This document shows positions 51,578-58,967 of a stretch of DNA of 64,000 nucleotides, piece after piece. How positions within the stretch are numbered: the first letter of the stretch is position 1; every line of letters starts with the position of its first letter. The stretch spans positions 142,062 through 206,061 of the forward strand of contig NZ_JAJOZE010000001.1 in the NCBI RefSeq assembly GCF_021166585.1, read 5' to 3'. This DNA comes from Metabacillus kandeliae (lineage in GTDB: Bacteria; Bacillota; Bacilli; Bacillales; Bacillaceae). Under the pieces are notes generated by a model, which saw nothing but the letters and a program-made list of their open reading frames with translations, made no database searches and was not told where the DNA came from. The translations under genes and the position numbers were made by a program.

Positions 51578-52339
51578 TTGAGACATGCGCTTATCACTGC
51601 GGGAACAAAAGGATTGGGCAAAAAAACGGCCGAGCATTTTCTTGAACTCGGGTATTCCGTTACAGTCAGCTACAGAAGTGATGCTGAATCAGCACAGCGT
51701 CTGTTAGATGCATATAAGAACAGCTCTGATCAAATACATATTGTAAAAGCTGATGTAACGCTGAAAGATGACTTAATCAATATGACAAATGAAGCCCTGG
51801 AGCGGTTCGGAAGAATTGATTGTCTGATTAACAACGCCGGACCCTATATATTTGAACGGAAAAAACTTGCCGATACGGCAGACGAAGAATGGCATCAGAT
51901 GGTGGATGGCAACTTGAGCGCTGTCTATTACCTTCTTAAGCAGGTGATCCCTGTCATGAGAAAGCAAAAATTCGGCCGCATCATCACGTATGGCTACCAG
52001 GAAGCAGGACAAGCAGCCGGCTGGCTGAACAGAGGAGCTTTCAGTGCAGCGAAGGCTGGCCTGGCTGCTCTGACAAGAACCGTTGCCATTGAAGAAGCTG
52101 AAAATGGAATTACGGCGAACATGATCTGTCCTGGAAATATTGCAGGAGAAATGAAGGAAGCCTCCATTTCTGATGCAAGGAAAAGCAGGGAAAACAGCAC
52201 ACCGATCGGCCGATCCGGCACAGGAGAAGATATTGCAAGATTCATTGGCTTTCTTTGCGGAGAAAACTCTGATATGGTGACCGGAACAGTGACGGATATT
52301 ACTGGAGCTGCCAATGTGATTCACAGATTTCGCCAATAG
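51578..52339 (+). CDS. ytkK: SDR-family protein lacking the catalytic tyrosine (YtkK)
   Basis: 253 residues, classical SDR length. Rossmann motif TAGTKGLGK (residues 7-15) and NNAGPY (about 87-92) are present, so NAD(P) binding is likely. The catalytic YxxxK motif reads FSAAK, with Phe for Tyr, and the usual Ser before it lies in ITYGYQEAG, where no Ser is present. This looks like a non-enzymatic or altered SDR. TTG start with AGGAGG eight bases upstream. In B. subtilis ytkK is likewise between argH and ytkL. Followed by a perfect terminator. Confidence 0.82.
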   Translation: MRHALITAGTKGLGKKTAEHFLELGYSVTVSYRSDAESAQRLLDAYKNSSDQIHIVKADVTLKDDLINMTNEALERFGRIDCLINNAGPYIFERKKLADTADEEWHQMVDGNLSAVYYLLKQVIPVMRKQKFGRIITYGYQEAGQAAGWLNRGAFSAAKAGLAALTRTVAIEEAENGITANMICPGNIAGEMKEASISDARKSRENSTPIGRSGTGEDIARFIGFLCGENSDMVTGTVTDITGAANVIHRFRQ

Positions 52340-52343
52340 CGGT

Positions 52344-52384
52344 AAAAAGCACAAGCGTCTGCCGGCAGACGCTTGTGCTTTTTT
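52344..52384 (+). terminator. Terminator of ytkK
   Basis: A perfect 20-bp inverted repeat (left arm ends CGTCTGCC, right arm begins GGCAGACG) flanked by A-run and T-run. Confidence 0.92.
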
Positions 52385-52512
52385 ACTTTCCGCCGCTGCA
52401 GCCCTTTTTCGGTGCACGATGAGCGGTGCTTGTCTGATTTCATATGATAATACAGGGAAATACTAACAGTAGAACGTTTTTTACGGAAAATAAAAAAACT
52501 GGAGGAAGGATT

Positions 52513-53628
52513 ATGAGAATCGGAATACCGGCAGAAATCAAAAACAATGAAAACCGTGTTGCCATTACACCGGCTGGTGTTCATCACCTGACAAGCAGAG
52601 GACACGAGGTACTGGTTGAAAGCGGTGCAGGAACAGGATCAGGCTTTGATGATAAAGAATATGAGAGAGCGGGTGCTGTGATCACCGTGTCACAGGAAGC
52701 AGTCTGGGCGGCAGATATGGTGATGAAGGTAAAAGAGCCGCTCCCTTCAGAATATCAATACTTTAGAGAAGGGCTCATCTTATTTACGTACCTGCATCTT
52801 GCGGCAGAACCTGAACTCACTGATGCTCTGCTCGCGAATAAAGTTACAGCTATCGCCTATGAAACAGTCGAGCTCCCGAACCGTTCGCTGCCGCTTCTTA
52901 CACCGATGAGCGAGGTAGCTGGAAGAATGGCCGCTCAAATCGGAGCGCAGTTTTTGGAAAAGCCAAAGGGCGGAAAAGGAATTCTGCTTTCAGGAGTCCC
53001 AGGTGTCAGAAGAGGAAAAACAGTCATTATCGGGGGCGGCATCGCAGGGACAAATGCGGCTAAAATTGCGGTCGGGCTTGGCGCTGATGTGGTGCTGCTC
53101 GATGTGAATCCTGAGAGGCTCCGCCAGCTTGACGACCTTTTCGGCAAAAACATCACACCGCTCATGTCTAACCCGTTAAACATTGCAGATGCTGTGAAGG
53201 ATGCAGACCTTGTTATCGGCGCTGTTTTAATACCGGGTGCCAAGGCGCCAAAGCTCGTGACAGAAGAAATGGTGCGAAGCATGACCCCAGGCTCTGTCAT
53301 TGTGGATATTGCCATCGACCAGGGCGGCATTTTTGAAACAACAGACAGGGTCACCACACACGATAACCCGACCTATGAAAAGCATGGCGTTCTCCATTAT
53401 GCTGTAGCCAATATGCCTGGCGCTGTGCCGCGGACTTCAACGATCGCATTAACAAACGTAACGGTGCCTTACGCCCTCCAAATTGCCGGCAATGGAGCAG
53501 AAAAAGCATGCAAAGAAAATGCAGCGCTGATGAAAGGGCTCAATACTTTGAAAGGGCACGCCGTGTATCAGGCAGTTGCCGATGCCCATGGAAAGAAGTA
53601 TACCGATCCTGCTTCACTTTGGAGCTGA
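52513..53628 (+). CDS. ald: Alanine dehydrogenase
   Basis: L-alanine + NAD to pyruvate + NH3 + NADH; needed for growth on alanine and for normal sporulation in B. subtilis. 371 residues: [40 protein letters not shown] (substrate site), Rossmann [23 protein letters not shown] and [19 protein letters not shown] follows GGAGGAAGGATT. In B. subtilis ald is at another locus, so its place between ytkK and ytkL is a local difference. Confidence 0.97.
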   Translation: MRIGIPAEIKNNENRVAITPAGVHHLTSRGHEVLVESGAGTGSGFDDKEYERAGAVITVSQEAVWAADMVMKVKEPLPSEYQYFREGLILFTYLHLAAEPELTDALLANKVTAIAYETVELPNRSLPLLTPMSEVAGRMAAQIGAQFLEKPKGGKGILLSGVPGVRRGKTVIIGGGIAGTNAAKIAVGLGADVVLLDVNPERLRQLDDLFGKNITPLMSNPLNIADAVKDADLVIGAVLIPGAKAPKLVTEEMVRSMTPGSVIVDIAIDQGGIFETTDRVTTHDNPTYEKHGVLHYAVANMPGAVPRTSTIALTNVTVPYALQIAGNGAEKACKENAALMKGLNTLKGHAVYQAVADAHGKKYTDPASLWS

Positions 53629-53640
53629 AACTGAATCTGT

Positions 53641-53673
53641 ATCCCGGATGCATGGTGCATTTGGGATTTTTTT
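53641..53673 (+). terminator. Terminator of ald
   Basis: ATCCCGGATGCA / TGCATTTGGGAT stem (G-U pairs) followed by seven T. Confidence 0.85.
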
Positions 53674-53706
53674 AATTGGATAGTTAGAGAGTGTTCTTAT
53701 TTGAAT

Positions 53707-53889
53707 GGCTCTGTTAAAGGAAAATGTTGATTTTTACACCTGTTGATTGGAGTGGAAGGCGGCCGACTCCTGCGGGAGCAGCGGGACAGGTGAGACCCCG
53801 GAGGCGCTAAAGCGCAGAGGAGGCTCACCGCCCGCCCCGCGGAAAGCGGACGCCTGAAACGGAAATCAACAGCCAGATTTAAAAGAGCC
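53707..53889. mobile_element. MITE-like element with 12-bp terminal inverted repeats and 8-bp flanking duplication
   Basis: Left end GGCTCTGTTAAA and right end TTTAAAAGAGCC are inverted repeats with 11 of 12 matches, and ATTTGAAT occurs directly on both sides (53699-53706, 53890-53897). The GC-rich interior (CACCTGTTGATTGGAGTGG ... GGAAATCAACAGCCA) is the well-known Bacillus intergenic repeat and is itself a set of inverted repeats. No transposase is coded, so it must have moved in trans; the GG-starting ends and 8-bp duplication recall ISL3-type elements (inference). It occupies most of the 416-bp ald-ytkL gap. Confidence 0.7.
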
Positions 53890-54044
53890 ATTTGAATAAA
53901 AAGGAGCTGTACATTTAACATAGGTACTCTCCTACAATCTCCAAACCTCTCAAAAAAAACAGTTTCACAAGCATTCTGAAGCAGGTTGAAAAAAAGGTTA
54001 TGTTATTCTGATAGAGATGAAAAACTAACCAATGGGGTGATCGA

Positions 54045-54725
54045 ATGAAAGTTTCTTACCATGGACATTCAGTTGTGAAAATTGAAACGAATGGAAAAGT
54101 GATTTTAATTGACCCTTTTTTAACAGGAAATGAAGGCTGCGATTTAAATCCAGATGAAGTCAAAGCAGATGTTATCTTGCTGACGCACGGACATGGAGAT
54201 CATGTCGGGGATACAGAAACGATTGCCAAGCGCAATGATTCACTGATCGTGGCGCCTTTTGAACTGGCTTCTTACCTTGGCGGAAAAGGATTGAATGTTC
54301 ATCCTATGGGCATCGGCGGTTCATATGAGTTTGATTTTGGCAAGGTGAAGCTGACTCAGGCTTTTCACAGTTCAAGCATCGGGCTTGAGGATGGCACAAA
54401 CATTTATACCGGCATGCCTGCTGGCATTCTTTTCACAGCAGAAGGCAAAACACTTTACCACGCCGGAGACACAGGACTGTTTTCAGATATGAAGCTTATA
54501 GGGGAGCATAACAGTGTTGATCTTGCTTTCCTTCCGATCGGTGATAATTTCACGATGGGACCGGAGGATGCGGCCATTGCTGCTTCATGGGTGAAGGCGA
54601 AAAGAGCTGTGCCGATCCATTTCAACACCAACCCGTTTATCAAGCAGGATCCTGAAAAATTCACTTCCCGCCTGCAAGAAACAGAAGGATTGGTCATGAA
54701 CATCGGAGAGTCACTTGAACTCTAA
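54045..54725 (+). CDS. ytkL: UPF0173 metal-dependent hydrolase (YtkL)
   Basis: 226 residues, metallo-beta-lactamase fold. Metal motif [11 protein letters not shown] (about residues 46-56), later ligands [12 protein letters not shown] and PIHFNTNPF. Soluble, no signal peptide. The physiological substrate of the UPF0173 family is unknown. Start ATG follows AATGGGGTGATCGA. Monocistronic with a strong terminator. Confidence 0.9.
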   Translation: MKVSYHGHSVVKIETNGKVILIDPFLTGNEGCDLNPDEVKADVILLTHGHGDHVGDTETIAKRNDSLIVAPFELASYLGGKGLNVHPMGIGGSYEFDFGKVKLTQAFHSSSIGLEDGTNIYTGMPAGILFTAEGKTLYHAGDTGLFSDMKLIGEHNSVDLAFLPIGDNFTMGPEDAAIAASWVKAKRAVPIHFNTNPFIKQDPEKFTSRLQETEGLVMNIGESLEL

Positions 54726-54734
54726 TAATGAGAG

Positions 54735-54765
54735 GGCTGCAAATAAAAATTTGCAGCCTTTTTTA
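54735..54765 (+). terminator. Terminator of ytkL
   Basis: GGCTGCAAAT-AAAA-ATTTGCAGCC followed by six T. Confidence 0.92.
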
Positions 54766-54797
54766 TATTCAGAAGTAAACTGCAGTGTCTCCGGCGA

Positions 54798-54816
54798 ATT
54801 GCTATTGCATAGCAAT
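54798..54816. promoter_or_regulatory. Inverted repeat over the -35 box of ytoI, candidate operator
   Basis: ATTGCTAT-TGC-ATAGCAAT, a perfect 8-bp palindrome with a 3-bp centre, covers the -35 hexamer of the ytoI promoter. Position suggests repression, possibly by YtoI itself through its N-terminal helix-turn-helix. Confidence 0.55.
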
Positions 54817-54828
54817 CAGCTCTATAAT
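54799..54828 (+). promoter_or_regulatory. Sigma-A promoter of ytoI
   Basis: TTGCTA (54799-54804), 18-nt spacer, perfect TATAAT (54823-54828), 32 nt before the start codon. Confidence 0.65.
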
Positions 54829-54860
54829 AAGAATGGAAACTGTTGAAGTAGGTGAATAGC

Positions 54861-56177
54861 TTGGCGACAAAGCATGAACAAATTATTAAATATATCGATT
54901 CTCTGCCAATTGGGGAAAAAATTTCTGTCAGGCAGGTTGCCAAAGCGATGAATGTCAGTGAAGGCACCGCCTACAGAGCGATAAAAGATTCCGAGAATCA
55001 AGGCTACGTGAGCACGATTGAGCGTGTCGGCACGATCCGGATTGAGCGCAAGAAAAAAGAGAATTTTGAAAAGCTGACTTACGCAGAAGTGGTTAATATT
55101 GTGGAAGGCCAGGTCCTTGGCGGAAGAAAAGGATTGCATAAAACGTTAAATAAATTTGTCATCGGTGCGATGAAGCTTGAAGCCATGATGCGCTACACGG
55201 GAGCTGGAAATCTATTAATCGTCGGTAACAGAACAACGGCTCACAGATACGCGGTAGAAGCCGGTGCAGCAGTTTTAATAACAGGCGGCTTTGATACAGA
55301 TGACGATGTGAAGAAACTGGCTGATGAAATGGAGCTTCCGGTTATCTCAACAAGCTATGATACGTTTACTGTGGCGACTATGATCAACAGGGCAATATAT
55401 GACCAGCTGATTAAAAAAGAAATTGTAACAGTGGATGATATTTTAACACCGATTGAAAAAACAATCTGCCTGCACCCGCAGGATCCTGTCCAAAGGTGGT
55501 ACGAGCTGAATTCGGAAACAAGCCATGGACGTTTTCCGGTGATCGATCATAACCGGAAAGTGGTAGGGATGATAACATCAAAGGACATAATGGGATCTGA
55601 ACGGAGCCAGCAGATTGACAAGGTAATGACAAAGAACCCAATCACCGTGTCCGGAAAAACCTCTGTTGCTTCTGCAGCGCAAATGATGGTCTGGGAAGGC
55701 ATTGAGGTGCTTCCTGTTGCAGACAGCCAAAATCATCTTGAGGGCATGATCAGCAGGCAGGATGTTTTAAAGGCGCTGCAGGTGATTCAAAGACAGCCGC
55801 AAATGGGGCAAAAGCTTGATGATATTGTGACAAACCAGTTTGTCGGAGAGGAAGAATCAAAACAGTCTGGCCGTTTTACATGCGACGTTACACCGCAGAT
55901 GACGAATCATCTTGGGACCATTTCCTACGGGGTGTTTACAACACTGATTGTGGAAGCAGCCAACAGATTTTTGCGGATGCAGAAAAAAGGGGATCTTGTG
56001 GTAGAAAACCTGTCCATCTTTTTCATCAAGCCGGTGCAGATGGAAACCTCGATTGAAATTGTGCCCCGCCTTCTTGAAGTCGGCCGCAAATTCGGGAAGA
56101 TCGAAGTGGAAGTTTTTAATGAAAATGTGACAGTCGGCAAAGCAATGATGATGGTGCAGATTATAGAAAGAAGCTAG
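54861..56177 (+). CDS. ytoI: YtoI: HTH, DRTGG, CBS-pair and hotdog-fold regulator-like protein
   Basis: 438 residues with an unusual domain string: N-terminal winged helix (about 3-62, VRQVAKAMNVSEGTAYRAIK), DRTGG domain (about 75-180), CBS pair (about 190-305, MTKNPITVSGKTS and GMISRQDVLK), and a C-terminal thioesterase-like hotdog domain (about 320-435). It looks like a ligand-responsive DNA-binding protein, sensing both a nucleotide (CBS) and perhaps an acyl-CoA, but no function is established. The TTG start is chosen because it gives the N-terminus MATKHEQI as in B. subtilis; a GTG three codons earlier is possible. A palindrome overlaps its own promoter. Confidence 0.88.
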   Translation: MATKHEQIIKYIDSLPIGEKISVRQVAKAMNVSEGTAYRAIKDSENQGYVSTIERVGTIRIERKKKENFEKLTYAEVVNIVEGQVLGGRKGLHKTLNKFVIGAMKLEAMMRYTGAGNLLIVGNRTTAHRYAVEAGAAVLITGGFDTDDDVKKLADEMELPVISTSYDTFTVATMINRAIYDQLIKKEIVTVDDILTPIEKTICLHPQDPVQRWYELNSETSHGRFPVIDHNRKVVGMITSKDIMGSERSQQIDKVMTKNPITVSGKTSVASAAQMMVWEGIEVLPVADSQNHLEGMISRQDVLKALQVIQRQPQMGQKLDDIVTNQFVGEEESKQSGRFTCDVTPQMTNHLGTISYGVFTTLIVEAANRFLRMQKKGDLVVENLSIFFIKPVQMETSIEIVPRLLEVGRKFGKIEVEVFNENVTVGKAMMMVQIIERS

Positions 56178-56206
56178 AACCCGGGAGACGGTCTCCTGGG
56201 TTTTTT
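56178..56206 (+). terminator. Terminator of ytoI
   Basis: AACCCGGGAGA-CGG-TCTCCTGGGTT followed by TTTT. Confidence 0.88.
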
Positions 56207-56227
56207 GCAGGGTATGGAAAAGAAAAC

Positions 56228-56250
56228 AAAAAAAAGAGCCTGCGGCTCAA
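56228..56250 (-). terminator. Terminator of ytpI, including its stop codon
   Basis: On the minus strand GAGCC-GCA-GGCTC is followed by eight T; the TGA stop lies at the base of the stem. Confidence 0.8.
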
Positions 56251-56561
56251 GAGTGAGAATCTGCCTGGAATTGCCGTGACTCATTTGCGGCAAGCGGCAG
56301 GTAATGCCTGTAGGCTTTATAGCCTGCCCAGGTGCTGGCAGTGCCAATGGCGATGAACAATATGCCGATGATGAGGGATATTGTGGAGCGGAACATAAAA
56401 ACCTGGTTCAGTCCAAAGAAGAAGACAAAAGCCCCGAGTGCAATACTTGATTTAGAGGAGAGCCAGCTTTTTTCCATCGGTTTTTTCGAACGGTAATACT
56501 TTACCTTATAAAAAAAATAAAAGCTGAAGGAAGAAACAATGAACAGAACAAAAATAGGCAT
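56247..56561 (-). CDS. ytpI: YtpI-family membrane protein
   Basis: 104 residues, three hydrophobic segments (about 2-16, 37-56, 60-83) separated by KVKYYRSKKPMEKSWLSSK (basic, cytoplasmic by the positive-inside rule). It corresponds to the YtpI family of small Bacillus membrane proteins with unknown function. Start ATG follows GGAGGT. Convergent with ytoI, as in B. subtilis. Confidence 0.82.
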   Translation of the reverse strand: MPIFVLFIVSSFSFYFFYKVKYYRSKKPMEKSWLSSKSSIALGAFVFFFGLNQVFMFRSTISLIIGILFIAIGTASTWAGYKAYRHYLPLAANESRQFQADSHS

Positions 56562-56714
56562 AGATGACCTCCATATTCTGAATCTGATACCATTTTAACC
56601 AGAAATAGAAAAAAAGACCAGCATGCATCTTTATGAAAATCTGGTGCATCTCCATCATCAAAGACCGAATAGTTTGATAGAATATCTGTATGACGATACA
56701 TAAAGGAGTTCAAG

Positions 56715-57656
56715 ATGAAAAAGGAAATATTAGCACAGATCAAGCAGGCAGAAAAAATTATTATTCACAGGCACATCAGGCCAGATCCAGATGCAATGGG
56801 ATCCCAGTGCGGCCTCGCTGAAATCATAAAAGCCTCTTATCCGGACAAAAAGGTTATCACTGTTGGAGAAAGTGATCCGTCGCTTGAATTTTTGTATAAA
56901 ATGGATGAAATAGATGACAGCGAATACGAAAAAGCTTTGGTGATTGTATGCGATACAGCCAATCAGGAAAGAATTTCCGATCAGCGCTACAAAAAAGGAC
57001 TGAAGCTGATCAAAATTGATCATCATCCAAATGCTGATCCTTATGGAGATCTTCTTTGGGTTGATACAGATGCAAGCTCTGTCAGTGAGATGATTTATGA
57101 ATTTTACCTGTCTGGCAGGGAAGAAGGTCTCTTGCTGAATGACAAAGCGGCTGAACTGATCTTTGCCGGCATTGTCGGCGATACAGGCAGGTTCCTGTTC
57201 CCAAGCACATCCAAAAAAACCTTCGAGTATGCAGCTGAGCTGGCGGGTTACGAATTTAACAGGAGCAGCCTGTACACAGAGCTTTATAAAGTAAAGCCGA
57301 ATGCAGCCAAAATGAGCGGGTATGTGCTGCAGAATTTTTCGATGTCATCTTCTGGTGCAGCTTCGATGATCATCAAAAACGAGACTCTTGAAAAGTATGG
57401 CGTGACAGCATCACAGGCATCACAGCTTGTCAGCTTGCTGGGAGAAATAGAGGGCATCAAGGCATGGGTGCTTTTTGTGGAAGAAAAGGATCAAATCAGA
57501 GTAAGATTCCGTTCGAAAAAGCCCGTGATTAATGAGCTTGCCAGAAAATACGGCGGAGGCGGACACCCCTTTGCGTCAGGTGCATCCATATACAGCTGGG
57601 AAGAAGCGGACAGAATTTTGGAAGATTTGGAGAGCCTTTGCCAATCAGATCAATAA
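56715..57656 (+). CDS. nrnA: Nano-RNase / pAp phosphatase NrnA (YtqI)
   Basis: DHH-DHHA1 phosphoesterase that degrades 2-5-nt RNA and converts 3'-phosphoadenosine-5'-phosphate to AMP; also takes part in c-di-GMP breakdown via pGpG in several species. RPDPDAMGSQCG (about 21-32), VCDTANQER, DHHPNADP (DHH motif, about 106) and the C-terminal GGGGHPFASGA (DHHA1) are intact. 313 residues. ATG follows AAAGGAG. Presence near dgcP is a fortuitous link to c-di-GMP turnover. Confidence 0.95.
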   Translation: MKKEILAQIKQAEKIIIHRHIRPDPDAMGSQCGLAEIIKASYPDKKVITVGESDPSLEFLYKMDEIDDSEYEKALVIVCDTANQERISDQRYKKGLKLIKIDHHPNADPYGDLLWVDTDASSVSEMIYEFYLSGREEGLLLNDKAAELIFAGIVGDTGRFLFPSTSKKTFEYAAELAGYEFNRSSLYTELYKVKPNAAKMSGYVLQNFSMSSSGAASMIIKNETLEKYGVTASQASQLVSLLGEIEGIKAWVLFVEEKDQIRVRFRSKKPVINELARKYGGGGHPFASGASIYSWEEADRILEDLESLCQSDQ

Positions 57657-57696
57657 ATGGGGGGGCGATAAGGCCTCCTCTTCCGGGTCAGGTGGT

Positions 57697-57888
57697 TTAT
57701 TCATTTGTTGCTTCAGGAATGAACCAGCTGCCGAATTCAGTAATGTCTTCATAAACCTTTAGCTTTTGGATGCCGAGCTCTTTTTTTAGCAAATTGGCCA
57801 TTTCGGCGCTTTCTGCATAGGCTGAATAACCGCGTTTAATGCGCTCGACTTTTTCATTGAGCATTTTTTTTCGGCTAAGAATATCCAT
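57697..57888 (-). CDS. Small conserved hypothetical protein (YtzJ-like)
   Basis: 63 residues: MDILSRKKMLNEKVERIKRG... then SAEMANLLKKELGIQKLKVYED and a C-terminal GSWFIPEATNE. N-terminal half is a charged amphipathic helix, the rest globular-looking. AGGAGG lies nine bases before the ATG. B. subtilis has a small gene, ytzJ, at the equivalent position beside ytrI and ytqI; assignment is by position and size only. Function unknown. Confidence 0.65.
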   Translation of the reverse strand: MDILSRKKMLNEKVERIKRGYSAYAESAEMANLLKKELGIQKLKVYEDITEFGSWFIPEATNE

Positions 57889-57994
57889 CCTGAATCTCCT
57901 CCTTTTCTAAATAGCCGGCTTTATTGCCTATACTTATTGTATCCGAGAAGGAGGAGTTTTGCGATATAATTGAATAAAAATTCAAAAAATTAAC

Positions 57995-58498
57995 TTATTT
58001 TGCAAACGATATTTCCAATTCAACGTAAACCGTTGTATAGATGGCCATCTCTGTTATTTTCAGCCGGTAATTTTTATCATCAAGTTTGTACACTCTATTC
58101 TCAATCGCCTTTTTTAACAGCTTCCGGCTTTTAAAGACGCTTTCAATATCTCTTGCGATGACATCTGACATATCTTCCTTCACATTATTTTCTATTTTAA
58201 ACGCTGTTAAGGTGCTTAAATCGTACCGGTCGGCATTTGTCAGATGAACCTTTACGTCGTTAACGGTCAGTTTTTCAATCGTTTCCTTATTAAGATCCTT
58301 AATATCTTCTTCCCAGATTTTCAGCCTCTTCTCCAATTCCTCTATTGCATCTTTCTGTTTGTGAATGATGGTTACCTGTTTTTCCTGAAGCACGCCGTAC
58401 GTAAATAAGAAGAAGCCCCAGCTTATGATGGCGCCGATAAATGCTCCTGCGAAAAAACGCTGCCAGGAAGGCTTTCGGTAATAGGGAGGAATTCTCAT
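57995..58498 (-). CDS. ytrI: Sporulation membrane protein YtrI
   Basis: 167 residues: MRIPPYYRKPSWQRFFAGAF start, one transmembrane helix (about 14-36), then a coiled coil (KQKDAIEELEKRLKIWEEDI) and an extracytoplasmic beta-rich domain. YtrI, made in the mother cell with YtrH, is required for efficient sporulation in B. subtilis. I place the start at the ATG that makes an ATGA overlap with ytrH; the longer in-frame form would overlap ytrH by over 30 bases. Confidence 0.86.
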   Translation of the reverse strand: MRIPPYYRKPSWQRFFAGAFIGAIISWGFFLFTYGVLQEKQVTIIHKQKDAIEELEKRLKIWEEDIKDLNKETIEKLTVNDVKVHLTNADRYDLSTLTAFKIENNVKEDMSDVIARDIESVFKSRKLLKKAIENRVYKLDDKNYRLKITEMAIYTTVYVELEISFAK

Positions 58499-58836
58499 GG
58501 GGAGGTATGCTCCTGGGTTAGCCATGTAATGATCAGCCAGCCTGTTTGTGCCCCTCCCATGGCGGAGACGATTAAAAGCACCTGCTTGACGATGTTCCGC
58601 GTTTCACCTTCAAAGATGCCTCGTTCAAAGCTGTAAAAAGCATCAAAGGTTCCGCCGATGGCCGCCACGAGCGCCCATATTTTCAGGCGGTTTGCCAGCT
58701 GATGGATCGTTGACAGCGGGGGCTCTCCGGCTAAGTAGGCACCGATCCCGCCGATGAGGGTTCCTCCGATGAGAACGCCCAGAGCGATAAAATAGCTGTC
58801 GATGAAGGCAGGCATAAATGCTTGTTTAGGATCCAT
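58495..58836 (-). CDS. ytrH: Sporulation membrane protein YtrH
   Basis: 113 residues with about three transmembrane helices (FIDSYFIALGVLIGGTLIGGIGAYLAG; LKIWALVAAIGGTFDAFYSFERG; VLLIVSAMGGAQTGWLIITWL, cited by family recognition). YtrH and YtrI form a sigma-E-dependent operon in B. subtilis; here the genes overlap by 4 nt. The ATG eight bases after AAAGGA is used; another ATG three codons upstream lies within that sequence. A sigma-E-like promoter is upstream. Confidence 0.86.
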   Translation of the reverse strand: MDPKQAFMPAFIDSYFIALGVLIGGTLIGGIGAYLAGEPPLSTIHQLANRLKIWALVAAIGGTFDAFYSFERGIFEGETRNIVKQVLLIVSAMGGAQTGWLIITWLTQEHTSP

Positions 58837-58857
58837 CTTCAACATCCTTTCAACACC

Positions 58858-58884
58858 AATATATGGACAGACCCATACAAGTAT
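58858..58884 (-). promoter_or_regulatory. Candidate sigma-E promoter of ytrH-ytrI
   Basis: Minus strand: ATACTT, 13-nt spacer, CATATATT (7 of 8 to CATACAnT, counting n). Agrees with the sigma-E control known for ytrHI. Confidence 0.45.
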
Positions 58885-58900
58885 GTTTCCTGCGGTAAAT

Positions 58901-58929
58901 TTGTCTGACTGCCTTGATAGGCATATAAT
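58901..58929 (+). promoter_or_regulatory. Sigma-A promoter of dnaE
   Basis: TTGTCT, 17-nt spacer, perfect TATAAT, 39 nt before the dnaE start. Confidence 0.65.
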
Positions 58930-58967
58930 GAAAAAAGAATTGAGTACCTAAAAGGGTGGGAAATTGA

